Below, piece by piece: positions 13,730 through 23,568 of a stretch of DNA of 64,000 nucleotides (position 1 is its first letter; every line of letters begins with the position of its first letter). The translations under genes and the position numbers were made by a program. The stretch spans positions 158,399,160 to 158,463,159 of the forward strand of contig NC_061115.1 in NCBI RefSeq assembly GCF_002878395.1, read 5' to 3'. The stretch is from Capsicum annuum. Lineage: Eukaryota; Streptophyta; Magnoliopsida; Solanales; Solanaceae. The notes beneath the pieces were generated by a model. It worked only from the letters and a program-made list of their open reading frames with translations. It was not told the DNA's origin and did no database searches.

Positions 13730-14151
13730 CTAAGAGCATTTCTTGAAAAAATTCCATGTAGCCAAAATCACTATCACCCCAACGCATATCACTTTAAATT
13801 TTCTTGATCGATTCCTTTCTTCTTCAAATGATTTGAGTATTTTCAATAAACCTCACATCACCCTCTTTGCTTTGAGGAGGCATTTCATCATCATACCAAT
13901 CAAAGTAATTGCATCCACCTCTCGCCTATAGTTTAAAACAAATTTAAAAAATTGCATCCACTAATCGAAGTAATTACATTTTATCCAATGAAGCAGCAAA
14001 AGATAAATACCTTTGAAGTTTTGCAGCAAAAGAATCTTCGACCAGTGTTGAGTTGTGTCCACGAGGTCTTAATTTCAGCTTTCACCCCACACAAACATAC
14101 TCTTTTTGGAATTGAAGAAGATGAAGATAATGAAAAAGATGAATTATACAT
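13730..14151 (-). pseudogene. Antisense GRF-type zinc-finger ORF inside the MULE
   Basis: Exon 1 (14151-14011, ATG to AAG|GTATTT) encodes 47 residues: a Ser-rich start, then CLCGVKAEIKTSWTQLNTGRR and FFCC. Exon 2 starts at 13925 after ACTATAG and gives GGCNYFDWYDDEMPPQSK. Together these show the GRF zinc-finger plan (CxC, TSWT, NxGRRF, C, then GGCxYFxW). After a frame change near 13850 it continues as LLKILKSFEEERNRSRKFK and a hydrophobic stretch VICVGVIVILATW, so a coiled and then a membrane-anchoring tail, ending at TAG 13730. Small plant proteins with GRF finger, coiled coil and C-terminal membrane segment are a known type. Its position, antisense at the 3' end of the MULE, suggests an element-borne accessory gene. 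One frameshift in exon 2 makes it a likely pseudogene. Confidence 0.75.
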
Positions 14152-14409
14152 TACTACTAAAAACGAGTAAGAAGAAGAAACTAATAAGAGTAGGAGAGTT
14201 TAAGCGGAGCAAGAGAATAGACCAAAAAGGAATTTAAGAGGAGAAGGAGAATTTAGGAGACAAAAATGGTGGATATTAAGAATTGAGTATAAAAAGAGGA
14301 AAAAAGTGGGAATTATTTTTTTTTAAAATAAATTGGGTATAAAAAGAGGATAAAAGATCCGTTGGGTTCCACATAAGCTGGTTCCATGATATTTCACACT
14401 CCTCCCAGA

Positions 14410-14558
14410 CGTGAGTACATGCAAACTACCAGGTCGGAGAATTAGGCCCAATTAAAACCATTTCTGAAGGAGTAAAGGGTTCAATAGGTACCTTTCTTAA
14501 TTGAGGTGCCTATGCAGGAAAAGTGAAATATTTCAGGGGCCTATATATGTATTCTACA
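14410..14558 (-). repeat. MULE right terminal inverted repeat
   Basis: Reverse complement of the left TIR; see 10716-10860. The outermost bases differ (TGTAGAATAC against GGCTAAATAC). Confidence 0.8.
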
Positions 14559-14707
14559 AAACAGTTTATATGTTTTGTGTAGTCTGGCCAGCGCCTATAA
14601 TTCATTTTGGCCAATTATACTGCTGAAAATTTATACATCTAATTGATATGATATAAAGATGTCAGTTAAAGAATCCCAGTGTGAAATCAATCCTCTGTAG
14701 TACTTAC

Positions 14708-14797
14708 AAGCTGCTAAAAGCATGTCATCGTGCACATGGATCGTACTAGACATAACTAAGCCAAAACCAAATCTAGGGAATATGCAACAATTAATGC
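14708..14797 (-). pseudogene. Malic enzyme relic, exon with FGFGLVMS
   Basis: It matches the family block YIFPGFGLGLVMSGA...HDDMLLAA. A 1-nt loss near the start breaks the frame. Donor T|GTAAGT and acceptor CAG are both present. The MULE lies in the intron that follows. Confidence 0.85.
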
Positions 14798-14882
14798 CTG
14801 TATCTCACAAGGATAGAACAAAATCAGGAATTGTTCCATTATAAATTGACTATAACATAGAAATAATTTGTATTTACAACTC

Positions 14883-14957
14883 CTAGCCAGGAAAGTAGAG
14901 TTTCTCATTGTACTCAACTGAAGGGAATGGACTTGCACTGGCAAAAACAACACAACC
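14883..14957 (-). pseudogene. Malic enzyme relic, exon with FASASPF
   Basis: Twenty-five codons match the family block RAIFASGSPF...EYEGKVFVPGQ. The final Gln codon is TAG, and the donor reads GA in place of GT. Confidence 0.85.
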
Positions 14958-15042
14958 CTATTAAAAATAATTGACAAGCCAATCAGCATCATGAATGAAA
15001 GCTAAAATGGCCACATATATAACTTCTTCTCATCGCTACTCC

Positions 15043-15221
15043 CAGTGGCGGAACAAGGATTTTTACTAAGGGGTTCATTAGTGAACATACGAACTAACCG
15101 AAGGGGATTCAACATCTACTATATATACATAAATAATAATTTTAATTAAGTATATATAGCATAATTTTTCGACGAAGGAGGTTTATCTGAACCCCCTACT
15201 TGAAGGGGAGCTCCACCCCTG
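15043..15221. mobile_element. hAT-type MITE, 179 bp
   Basis: It begins CAGTGGCGGAACAAGG and ends GCTCCACCCCTG, imperfect inverted repeats rich in the GGGGGTTCA block. The 8-bp TSD GCTACTCC is perfect at 15035-15042 and 15222-15229. An 8-bp TSD with CAG/CTG termini is the hAT signature. It has no coding capacity and sits in the malic enzyme intron just after a donor site. Confidence 0.92.
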
Positions 15222-15233
15222 GCTACTCCGTAC

Positions 15234-15311
15234 CTCAGCCTAAGTATAAGTGTCTTCAGCAGTACACTCAGCTTGTGAGGTTGGGTTTGAGAGAGCCGTA
15301 ATAAGAAGTCT
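15234..15311 (-). pseudogene. Malic enzyme relic, exon with ALSNPTSQ
   Basis: Twenty-six codons with ALSNPTSQAECTAED. The Trp of the family's AYTW motif is TAG. The acceptor TGTAG and donor GAG|GTACGG are intact. The hAT MITE begins 4 bp beyond the donor GT. Confidence 0.9.
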
Positions 15312-15387
15312 CTACAAAATTATTTTTGCATCTGTTAGCTTAGAAGTACAATGTCATGTAAAAAAAAATGAAGCAGGAAGTGGTCAC

Positions 15388-15474
15388 CTCATTCATGGAG
15401 GCCATGGCCTAAACGACTTTCTTCGTAAATGTTCTTCCAACTCCAGATGTCCCATTTAAGATGGTTGGATTAAC
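15388..15474 (-). pseudogene. Malic enzyme relic, exon with GTSGVGRTFT
   Basis: It encodes NPTILNGTSGVGRTFTKKVV, then TAG in place of the usual Glu, then AMASMNE and donor GAG|GTGACC. The 5' end is approximate because no clear AG acceptor is seen. Confidence 0.88.
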
Positions 15475-15565
15475 GGTAAATTATAGTATGAAGCAAAGAA
15501 AAGCTCAGAAATCATACAAAATAGTGTTTTTAATATGGAAATCGATGGTGAGGATCTCATTGTAC

Positions 15566-15655
15566 CTTGACAGCATCTAGGAGATTATTGACAGGTTCGT
15601 GTTCATGATCCCAAGGCTTCTTGAAGTGTTTCCTTGGCCCACTAAAAATAAGACC
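15566..15655 (-). pseudogene. Malic enzyme relic, exon with FKKPWDHEHEPV
   Basis: Thirty open codons ending LLDAVK with donor AAG|GTACAA. The acceptor TATAG is at 15656-15660. The preceding exon of the family (GTGIAELIAL region) was not found between here and 20667. Confidence 0.9.
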
Positions 15656-15712
15656 CTATACATGATCACTCAATTAAATGAAATAAAATAATTATAATAA
15701 ATAAACATGGCC

Positions 15713-15974
15713 TTTAACTTGGAATCAAATCACATTTATGACCTCCAACTTTAAGTGTGCACAAGTAGACGCTTAAACTTGTATAAAGTTGAACAAGTAG
15801 ACACATATGTCCTATGTAGCATCCTATGTGGCCAATTCATTTCCTACATAGCGTCCTATGTGTATTATGCCACATAGGACTTGTGTGTCTACTTTTTCAA
15901 CTTTACACAAGTTAAGTACCTACTTGTGCACACCTAAAGTTGGAGGTCATAGATGTGATTTGATGCCAAGTTAA
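15713..15974. mobile_element. Long-TIR MITE, about 262 bp
   Basis: The first 100 bp and the inverted last 100 bp match closely (TTTAACTTGG, ATCAAATCACAT, TATGACCTCCAACTTTA and GTGCACAAGTAG blocks), so the whole could fold as one hairpin. No clear TSD was found, so the superfamily is open (MULE-type or other). It lies in the malic enzyme intron between the exon ending at 15655 and Copia-2. Confidence 0.8.
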
Positions 15975-16133
15975 ACTTAATTTCCTTACAGTAAAAAGAT
16001 ATCTGAAGATTCTAATGTAAACCACAACCAACATTAGTCTATAAGGAGTGAAGCATAAGAACGAGGGTAGATTATTACATTTTTACTAAATTATTCTTAT
16101 AAGAAAAAAAGATGCAGAAAGTGGAGTTTTCCA

Positions 16134-16759
16134 TGTTGGGTTCAATTAGTGTGAATGAAAAATTGAGGGACATAAACCAAAAGGAAAATACACACTGTTT
16201 CGAAAAAGGGGTGACTATTGGGTCAGTTGTGACTGTTCAGAAAAGACATGGTGTTTCAAAATGGATAGATATGACTATTCCAAAATGATATACCTTTCTG
16301 ATGAACCATTGTCTTATTTCCGAAGAGGCACTTCATGGCTATATAAACCTACATTTTTTCCACAGGTTTAGTATGAAAATATTTGTATAGAAAAAAACAT
16401 TTCTGTTGCTTCTAAAAACTCCGTGTGCTCATCTCCCGTTGAGTGAGTTCAAATAAAACAAAAAAATTTGAGGTACCACTACATTCTGATTGTGAAATCA
16501 TTTCATCTTGAGAGGAAAATTTTGCAACCTCGGGTACTTGAGGGGAATTATTTCCTTAAGGACACTCCGTAAATTCAGAGGACTTGGCTAATTCAGCTTC
16601 ATCTTTTTTTTTCTTTAAAATAAAATAACACACTTCTTTGATAGTTCATATTGAACTTGTGTTGAAGGAGTTGAAAAACTTGTTAACTGTTATTGATTCA
16701 ATCTTGAACTTGTGTTGAAGTTTTTTTGACATAATACGAATTGTGTACCCGAAACAACA
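16134..16759 (+). repeat. Copia-2 5' LTR
   Basis: TGTTGGGTTCAATTAG ... CGAAACAACA, about 626 bp, paired with 19946-20563. A TATATAA box lies near 16340. Confidence 0.87.
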
Positions 16760-17072
16760 ATCTTAAGGAAATAATTGGAAAAAGAAAAAAAAATTGCTTG
16801 TTTGGTGAAATTTTCTTTTCACTAAAGTTTTTTTTCATAATCTGTGTTGTTGGTTTCTAGAGATTAAAACTTTAAGCTTTCTACTCCATTTGAACTTAAC
16901 AAGTGATTTGAAGAAATAAATTTTCATCATAAGTTAAGGTCATTCGGTTAACGATTGAAAGACATAAAAACTTCATCGTTAAACTATAAACAAGTAGTGT
17001 TTATAACTTGATACGAACTTGGAATAAGTATAATTTTATACTAAAGTTGATAGTCTTTTTGTGATAGGAAAA

Positions 17073-19490
17073 ATGACTACAACTAATCATGTTGAAGGTA
17101 TGACAAGTGTGACAGCAACAAGTGTTGCCACAACCAATCGCACAAATGCGCCACTCGCTATGACACTATCGGAAAAGACCAGAAAATTTCCTGGAGTTGA
17201 TTTCAAGAGGTTGCAACAAAATATGTTCTTCTATTTAACAACCTTATGTCTTCAAAGGTTTATTTAAGAAAATGCTTCAGAAGTGTCCGAAGAAACTTTG
17301 GACCAGTAGCAATTAGTTGTAACAGAGGCGTGAAAATATTTTGATTTCCTATGTAGGAATTACATCCTAAGCGGCCTCTAAGATGACTTATACAATGTAT
17401 ACAACGTAATGAAGACATCTAAAGAATTGTGGAATATGCTGGAAAAGTAATATAAGACTGAGGATGCGGGAACCAAGAAGTTCTATATTGTACGATTACT
17501 TGAGTACAAAATGATCAATAGCAAGACTGTCATTTCTTAGGTACAAGAGTTGCAAGTCATCATCCACGATCTCCTTTCAGAAGGTATAAATTTAATGAAT
17601 ACCTTATATGAACATGTTAAAAATGTTCTTAATTTTCACATTAACTTTGTTGTAGGTTTGGTTGTGAACGAGGCATTTCAAGTAGATGCGATAATTGAGA
17701 AGTTGACAACTTTGTAGAAGGACTTCAAGAATTACTTGAAACACAAACGAAAGGAGATGACAGTCGAAGACCTTATTGTGTAAGGCTGCCCATTGAAGAA
17801 GACAATAAAGCCGTAGAGAAGAGGTCTAAAGGAAATTCTGCAATGATAGAGCTAACATTGTAGAAGACGACCCCAATAACTCAAAGAAGTAGAAGAAATC
17901 TAGATAATAAAGTGATCAACCTAAGAAAAAATTCAAAGGGTAATGCTTTAGTTATGGGAAGATTGGCCACAAGTCTATAGATTGTCGTGCCCCAAAGAAA
18001 GGAAAAAAGAAGGATCAAGAAAATATGACTGAATCCAAGAACAAAATGGACAATATATGTGCCATGCTTCCAGAATGTAACTTGGTTGGAAATCCTCGAG
18101 AATGGTGGATGGATTCTAGTGCCACCCGCCATATTTGTACAAATAAAGAGTTGTTTGCTGCGTTCGCTCTAGCTCAAGGCGAAGAGAATATTAACATGGC
18201 ATACTTTGCAACTGCAAAAGTTGAAGAAACAGGAAAAGTCTACCTGAAAATGACATCAGGCAAAGTGTTGACTCTTAACAATGTCTTGTACGTACCGAAG
18301 TTAAGAAAGAACTTGATTTCTGTATCACTTTTTGATAAAAATAGATTCAAATGTGTATTTGTTTATGGAAATATTATACTTAGTAAAGGAGAAGTGTACG
18401 TAGGAAATGGCTACCTCACTGAGGGTTTATTTAAGATGAATGTAATGAATGTTGAAATCAATAAAAGTTCCATTTATTCTTACTTGCTAGAGTCTAATGA
18501 TTTGTGGCATGAACGATTAGGACATGTCAATTATAAAACCTTGTGAAAGATGATTAACTTAGAAGTTTTGCCAAACTTTGAGTGTAATAAATAAAAAATA
18601 TCAAACGTTTGTGAAATCAAAGTATGCTAAGCATCTGTATAAGTCCGTTGAAAGGAATTCCAATCCCTTATACTTAATCCACACTGACATTTGTGATATG
18701 AAGTCAACACCATCTCGTAGCAGGAAAAAGTATTTTATAACTTTTTTTTATGATTGCACTAGGTACTGTTATGTATATTTGCTAAGCAGTAAAGATGAAG
18801 CAATAAATGCGTTTAGTCAATATAAAACAGAAGTTGAAAATCAGTTAAAGAAAAAGATCAAAATGATAAGAAGTGATAGGGGTGGAGAATATGAATCTCC
18901 CTTTGCAAAAATATGTGTAGAGAATGGAATTGTCCATCAAACTACGTCCCTGTATTCACCTCAATCTAATAGAATTGCGAAAAGGAAAAATTGAACCTTA
19001 AAGAAAATTATGAATGCCTTACTAACTGAATTTATCACATTAGATAAAGCTGGTGAAGAAGCAGAATGGCTTCAGAACTTCTTGGAAGATATTCCTTATT
19101 GGCCCAAACCATTGGTACCAGTATGTATACACTATGATAGTCAAACGGCAAAAGGTAGGGTATGGATCATGATGTACAATGCTAAATCTCATCACATAAG
19201 ACGAAGATATAATACCATTAGAGAAATTCTCTCTAGTGGAATTATCACTATTGACTATGAAAGTCAAAGGATAATGTGTTAGATCCACTTACAAAAGGCC
19301 TATCTAGAGAGGCAGTTGAGAGAACATCCAAGGTAATGGGTTTACAGCCTAGGACAAGTCAGCATGGCGGTAAATCTACCTAGCATACTGGAGATCCTAA
19401 GAGCTATGTTCAAGGAGATCAAACAAAGTTGAGTCTGACAGGTTCAACATTGTCAATATACCCAACCTATTCTTACGATGTAGAGAATAT
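17073..19490 (+). pseudogene. Copia-2 polyprotein remnant lacking RT
   Basis: The ATG is at 17073 (MTTTNHVEGM). Gag runs to about 17900 with several stops. A zinc-knuckle relic (GKIGHKS) lies near 17955. The protease is at 18100-18200 (WWMDSSATRHIC; the family usually has DSGA). The pre-integrase block LWHERLGHVNYKTL ends at 18543, followed by a stop. The integrase start is at 18610-18990 (HTDICD, RSDRGGEYES), and at about 19020 the text jumps from the integrase (IAKRKN, stop) to the RNase H C-terminus (EFITLDKAGEEAEWLQNF ... SHHIRRRYNT). The jump is an internal deletion of the integrase end and all of RT, about 2 kb relative to Copia-1. Confidence 0.85.
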
Positions 19491-19945
19491 TTAGTAAACA
19501 ACGATAAGATTTATGGTGTGAAGTCTTTTAATGATTAGCTAAATTTTGCAGATTTGACCAAATAGTTCAATCTATAGGATTGAACATTTAGAAATCAGCT
19601 ATGTGAGGGTGAAATAGAAACCGCTTCAAGGAGAATGTTAGTAATAGCCTATTCTCAAAGCTCTTATAAAACTGGGACATGTTTATGGCTGAAACAAATA
19701 AAATCATGAGAACCATAAACGGTAAAAGGCTGGTTGTATGACACGTAATGTCTAGGTGTACATTAAAGCTCGACGGTTCAAAGATATCAAATCTATCGAT
19801 TGATCGAGTGCATCCGATGCTTGTTCATTATGAAAAATTCAAAGGGAAACCCACTTATCCAGATGCAATCAGTTTTTGCTTGATAATCACATACTTATCT
19901 GTAAATTTTTAAAAAGAGTAACCATTCCCCATTCGTATGGGGGAT

Positions 19946-20563
19946 TGTTGGGTTCAATTGGTATGAATGGAAAATGGAAGGACACAACCCTTCGAGGAAA
20001 GAACACACTATTTCAGATAAGGGGTGACTGTTCGGTCAATTATGATTGTTCAGAAAAGACATGTTTTAGAATGGACATACATGACTATTCTAAAATGATA
20101 TACCTTTTCGATGAACCATTGCCTTCTTTCTGAAGAGGAACTTCATGGCTATATAAACCTGTATTTTTCCACAAGTTTAGTATTAAAATTTATGCTTAGA
20201 AAAAACATTTCTCTTGCTTCTAAAAACTCCGTGTGATCATCTCCCATTGAGTGAGTTCGGAGAAAACCAGAAAGTTTGAGGTACCACTACATTCTGGTTG
20301 TGAAGCCATTTTATCCTGGGATGAAAATTCCACAACCTCAAGTACTTGAGGAGAATTATTTCATTAAGGACACTTCATAAATTTGGAGGACTTTCTTATT
20401 TTGCTTTATTTTTTTTCTTTAATATAAAATAACACACTTCCTTGATAGTTCATATTGAACTTGTGTTGAAGGTGTTGAAAAACTTCATAAGTGTTCTTGA
20501 TTTATTCTTGAACTTGTTTTGAAGTTGTTTTGACATAATAAAAATTGTGTACCCAAAAAAACA
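19946..20563 (+). repeat. Copia-2 3' LTR
   Basis: TGTTGGGTTCAATTGG ... AAAAAAACA, about 618 bp, paired with 16134-16759. Confidence 0.87.
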
Positions 20564-20666
20564 TTTCATTCAAGTCATTATGGAACTTGTTACCAGTTCA
20601 AAACATCTTGTGTAGCAAAAACAATGGAGTTGAAGTGGCAAATTTATCAAAAAGATAGAAACTAAC

Positions 20667-20764
20667 CTCTCCAGCACCGAGAAACAAGAAAGTATGTTCA
20701 CATTATGGACCTTCAATTATCTTAAGGGATGAAATAGCTCTACAAGCACCATAGAACCTATCCC
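20667..20764 (-). pseudogene. Malic enzyme relic, exon with FLFLGAGE
   Basis: It matches the family block GTASVVLAGLISSLK...FLFLGAGE, the start of the second dinucleotide-binding motif. It holds a TAA stop and is 1 nt short. Acceptor TTGCAG and donor GAG|GTTAGT are present. Copia-2 lies in the following intron. Confidence 0.88.
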
Positions 20765-20839
20765 CTGCAATAGTGGAATCAACGATCAGAAAAGAACATA
20801 TCAATCTCATGAGAACATCCAGAGTGACATGTACCATAC

Positions 20840-20923
20840 CTGTATATCATCGTTAAAGGCCAAATCTGTGGTATGATATTTAGCCAACAACTCAAAAGCA
20901 TTGTGGTAAGCGAAATCTTCAAA
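20840..20923 (-). pseudogene. Malic enzyme relic, exon with NAFELLAKY
   Basis: Twenty-eight open codons ([16 protein letters not shown] ... FNDDIQ) with acceptor TCTCAG and donor CAG|GTATGG. Confidence 0.92.
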
Positions 20924-21022
20924 CTGAGAAATAAGTTACAAACTTAAGGTTCAGGGGTCACATAGTAAAAAAGTGATGAAACACTCATTGACATAATGTT
21001 GGTTAAGTATCAAATTAATGAC

Positions 21023-21095
21023 CTATACGAGAATTTTTTTCTCTATAATTTTGCTTCATAGCTTTCATGAATTCATGAAGGAATTCATAAAATTC
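21023..21095 (-). pseudogene. Malic enzyme relic, exon with FLHEFMKAMKQNY
   Basis: It matches the family block EYAEFLQEFMTAVKQNYGEK. One extra A near the end shifts the frame and the last Gln codon is TAG. The acceptor TTTCAG is present, and the donor reads TAG|GTCATT. Confidence 0.88.
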
Positions 21096-21198
21096 CTGAA
21101 ATAAGGGAAAAAATGTTGCAAACGTAGCTTCTGTGAGAATTCAGAGTTCCACTTGGTAATCTACATAATCTACAAAGGGCTAACGTGCTAAAATTCAC

Positions 21199-21293
21199 CT
21201 GTCCAGTTGCTCTCTTTTGTATAAGACCAATGTAGAATTCATCATTTGATAGTTTCTCATTGTTTGTCCCTACATTAAGATAATAGGTAAGCA
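21199..21293 (-). pseudogene. Malic enzyme relic, exon with NDEFYIGL
   Basis: It encodes CLPII, then after a 1-nt loss [20 protein letters not shown]. The donor CAG|GTGAAT is intact. The acceptor reads CAA in place of CAG. Confidence 0.88.
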
Positions 21294-21386
21294 TTGCATA
21301 TGCAAGTAAATTGATGATTAAAAATGTTTTCATAGATAAGAATTTGGCGCCGAATCAAGGATATGATAATTCATAAATTTTGGTAC

Positions 21387-21474
21387 TGCTGAAGGTTTGA
21401 CTCCTCCGAGTGCAGTATACAGAGCCAATTTCTCCATAGGCATCCCCATTCCCCGTGACATTAAAAGGGATAAC
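21387..21474 (-). pseudogene. Malic enzyme relic, exon with LALYTALGGV
   Basis: GMGMPMEKLALYTALGGVKP then Ser-Ala|GTACCA at the donor, the family exon boundary. The GLGDLGCQ motif just before it is degenerate, and one Gly kept in the family motif is lost. The acceptor is CATAG. Confidence 0.85.
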
Positions 21475-23563
21475 CTATGAGTAATACATAGTGCAAAGGA
21501 GGAAAAGGAATTATTAAACTCGTATTGCTTCTCGATATTGATCATAATGCCTTTAATACTCCACAAGCTCATTGTTGATGCCAAATCAAGATAAATTTTT
21601 GCAAAAGTATCAACCTAAAATACTTATCATATTCATTAGTTCATGAACACAAGTTAAGCTTAATCAAATGAATATATATGCAATGTAGCTTACAAAATAG
21701 ACAAAATTATGGGCAATAATTAACAATTGGATGTACAAAATGCCTAAGATCATAATTCCACACTTTGAGTCTTGTTCATCTTTGAACAACTCTTCACACT
21801 CATGTTCAACACAACCGGATCCACATCAACAACCAAAACAAGGTACTCAAGTCAGAACCACAATGTCTAATATGAATATCAAGTTCTATCCCAAGCATGT
21901 CACTCTGAAATTTCAACCACAAGAATAACCACTCAAACCTCCTAACCTCAAGAATTGACTCTACAAAATTAGAAAACTCATGCATATTACTTCAACAAAG
22001 AAATCATATAAGCGACATATCCTTCATTAAACATGTGCCCTCATAATCAGAGAGTTACCCAATATCACTCACCATCATGTAGTCCACGCACTATTGTGTA
22101 CAAGAATAAAAATACATTCACTCTCACAAAAAATTTCACATGAAGTATTAGGATGACCCATAGGCTTGCCCTTAGTGTAATACTCCACTAATATAAGAAT
22201 ATTTAAGCTTAAGATCTAGTATGACTTTTAGGATTATAACGTGGGATAAGGGACGAGGAGGAACAATTTTAGATACAAATAGTGACTAAATTCCCCAAGC
22301 ACTTTAATACATCATATTTTTTACTAAGCTCATCTTTGACCAACCTATTTTCCACTACTTTTATCTTTACACTCTCTTTTGTCTTTCTCCATTTCTTTAA
22401 GTTAGCTTACACATATTTATTAGAGAGTGTTATTTATCAACACATGACTCAATTCCTTTTTGATCATTTTAAATTTTTTCAATAACTACTCTCCACCAAC
22501 CAGCATGTGAACTTGTAAACACACCTATAGTTATTACCTTAAGGCTTCTTAACTCTTTCTTCTTTCCTCTATTTCATACCCTTGTCATCTTGATTTTTAG
22601 ACTAAAGTTTTTAGGAGTTTTAGATCAAACCAAAGTCAATTAAAAGAAAGGGAATAAGCTACATGTAAAACTACTAAAGAATAGGCTAAAGGCTTAACGG
22701 GGTTAACTAATGTTATACATTAGGTAGGTAAAGTAAGGTATAAACCATGACTATCAAAGAATGACCTATATCATCTCCTAAACTTAACATTCTTTTTTAT
22801 TTTGAATACACACCGGGCAAGTTCTAGATACCTTCATATAACAAGGAATAAAACTAAACCTCACACACATATGGCACATGTTCAAATCAAGATGAATCCC
22901 TATAGATTCTCAATCAAGAAACCACACGAATTTAAATTAAGCTAAAACAAAAAAGAGTCGCATAATTAAGCATAAATGTCTCAAAACTAGTCATTCAATG
23001 CAGTACAACATGCTTCCAATTTAAAACAACACATATCATGTAGTCATATAGCCTAAAAAAGCACTTCATATCAGATTCTCCTTCCTACTCACTTCCTATG
23101 ATTAATTTTCTATTAAGACAATCGTCATCCATCCATCATCAAGAAAAGTGCATAACTATGACTTGTTATTAACAATTATTCCTACCCCTAAAACTATAAA
23201 ATTTTGAAACATGATCCTAATTGGTTCAAAGAGACTATCCTAAGAAAGAAAATTGAAAACAAAAGCCAAGGAACCCAAAACCAAAGATACTGCTCAGAGT
23301 GATAATGGAATAAACTTAACTAAAGAACTATTCCAATGATTACTAAATATTACATATCCATAAGCTTGAATATTTATTTATTACAGACCAAATTAAAACA
23401 AAGCAACTACTGAAATATCTTCACACTAGAAATATAACTAAATATCAACAAATATAAATAAACAAGAACAATTCTCCTACCCCACACTTAAAATATAGCA
23501 TTATCCCCAGTGTTTGGAAAAACAAAATAAGTACAAAAGCGAGGTGTTTGAAAAACTCCATGT
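21475..23563. other. Non-coding stretch, probable remnant of an old gypsy element
   Basis: No ORF with recognisable similarity was found. The left edge may hold one more degenerate malic enzyme exon (21500-21560). Near 23480-23515 the minus strand reads TTTAAGTGTGGGGTAGGAG, a phrase common close to the 3' end of Athila/Tat-type gypsy elements. The block therefore probably belongs with the transposon protein at 32880-34074, from which Gypsy-1 now separates it. This is inference. Confidence 0.4.
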
Positions 23564-23568
23564 CAATC

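Larger units (their letters stand above)
10716..14558 (+). mobile_element. Decayed Mutator-like element (MULE) with long TIRs
   Basis: About 140 bp at 10716-10855 reappears as an inverted copy at about 14410-14558. Shared blocks include AATACATATA, TAGGCACCTCAATTAAGA and ACCTATTGAACCCTTTAC. Between them lie MULE transposase remnants on the plus strand and a GRF zinc-finger ORF on the minus strand. Long TIRs plus a MuDR-type transposase with a SWIM finger identify the class. The exact ends and the TSD are unclear: a 12-bp direct repeat TATATGTTTTGT flanks it at 10676-10687 and 14567-14578, but it sits some bases outside the recognisable TIRs. The element lies in a malic enzyme intron. Confidence 0.8.
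16134..20563 (+). mobile_element. Copia-2, internally deleted copia retrotransposon
   Basis: LTRs at 16134-16759 and 19946-20563 flank a copia gag-pol remnant on the plus strand. The TSD is TTCCA (16129-16133) against TTTCA (20564-20568), one mismatch. A tract GGGGGAT adjoins the 3' LTR at 19939-19945. Domain order is gag, protease, integrase start, then directly RNase H: the RT region is missing. It is the same family as Copia-1 (matching gag, integrase and RNase H pieces), with shorter LTRs. It lies in a malic enzyme intron, and the malic enzyme exon expected nearby was not found. Confidence 0.88.
9086..21474 (-). pseudogene. NADP-dependent malic enzyme pseudogene, exploded by insertions
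   Basis: Twelve exon-sized blocks on the minus strand encode consecutive pieces of a plant NADP-malic enzyme (malate + NADP+ to pyruvate + CO2 + NADPH). In coding order they run from ALYTALGGV (21.4 kb) through [54 protein letters not shown] and [11 protein letters not shown] to YAESCMY (9.1 kb). Most blocks end in proper GT donors and AG acceptors in matching phase. It is dead. Stops replace Trp, Glu and Gln codons, several exons carry 1-nt frameshifts, the first dinucleotide-binding GLGDLG region is degenerate, the exon after FLFLGAGE was not found, and all N-terminal exons are missing. A weak further match (a Val-Leu-Lys...Arg-Ser pattern) lies near 21500-21560. Introns hold a TRIM-like element, a MULE, two MITEs and Copia-2. 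Confidence 0.92.

Noticed and set aside
21731..21928. 65-residue plus-strand open frame (MYKMPKII...) as a small gene
   Set aside because: Ser/Gln/Pro-rich text with no domain, in a stretch judged to be old repeat sequence.
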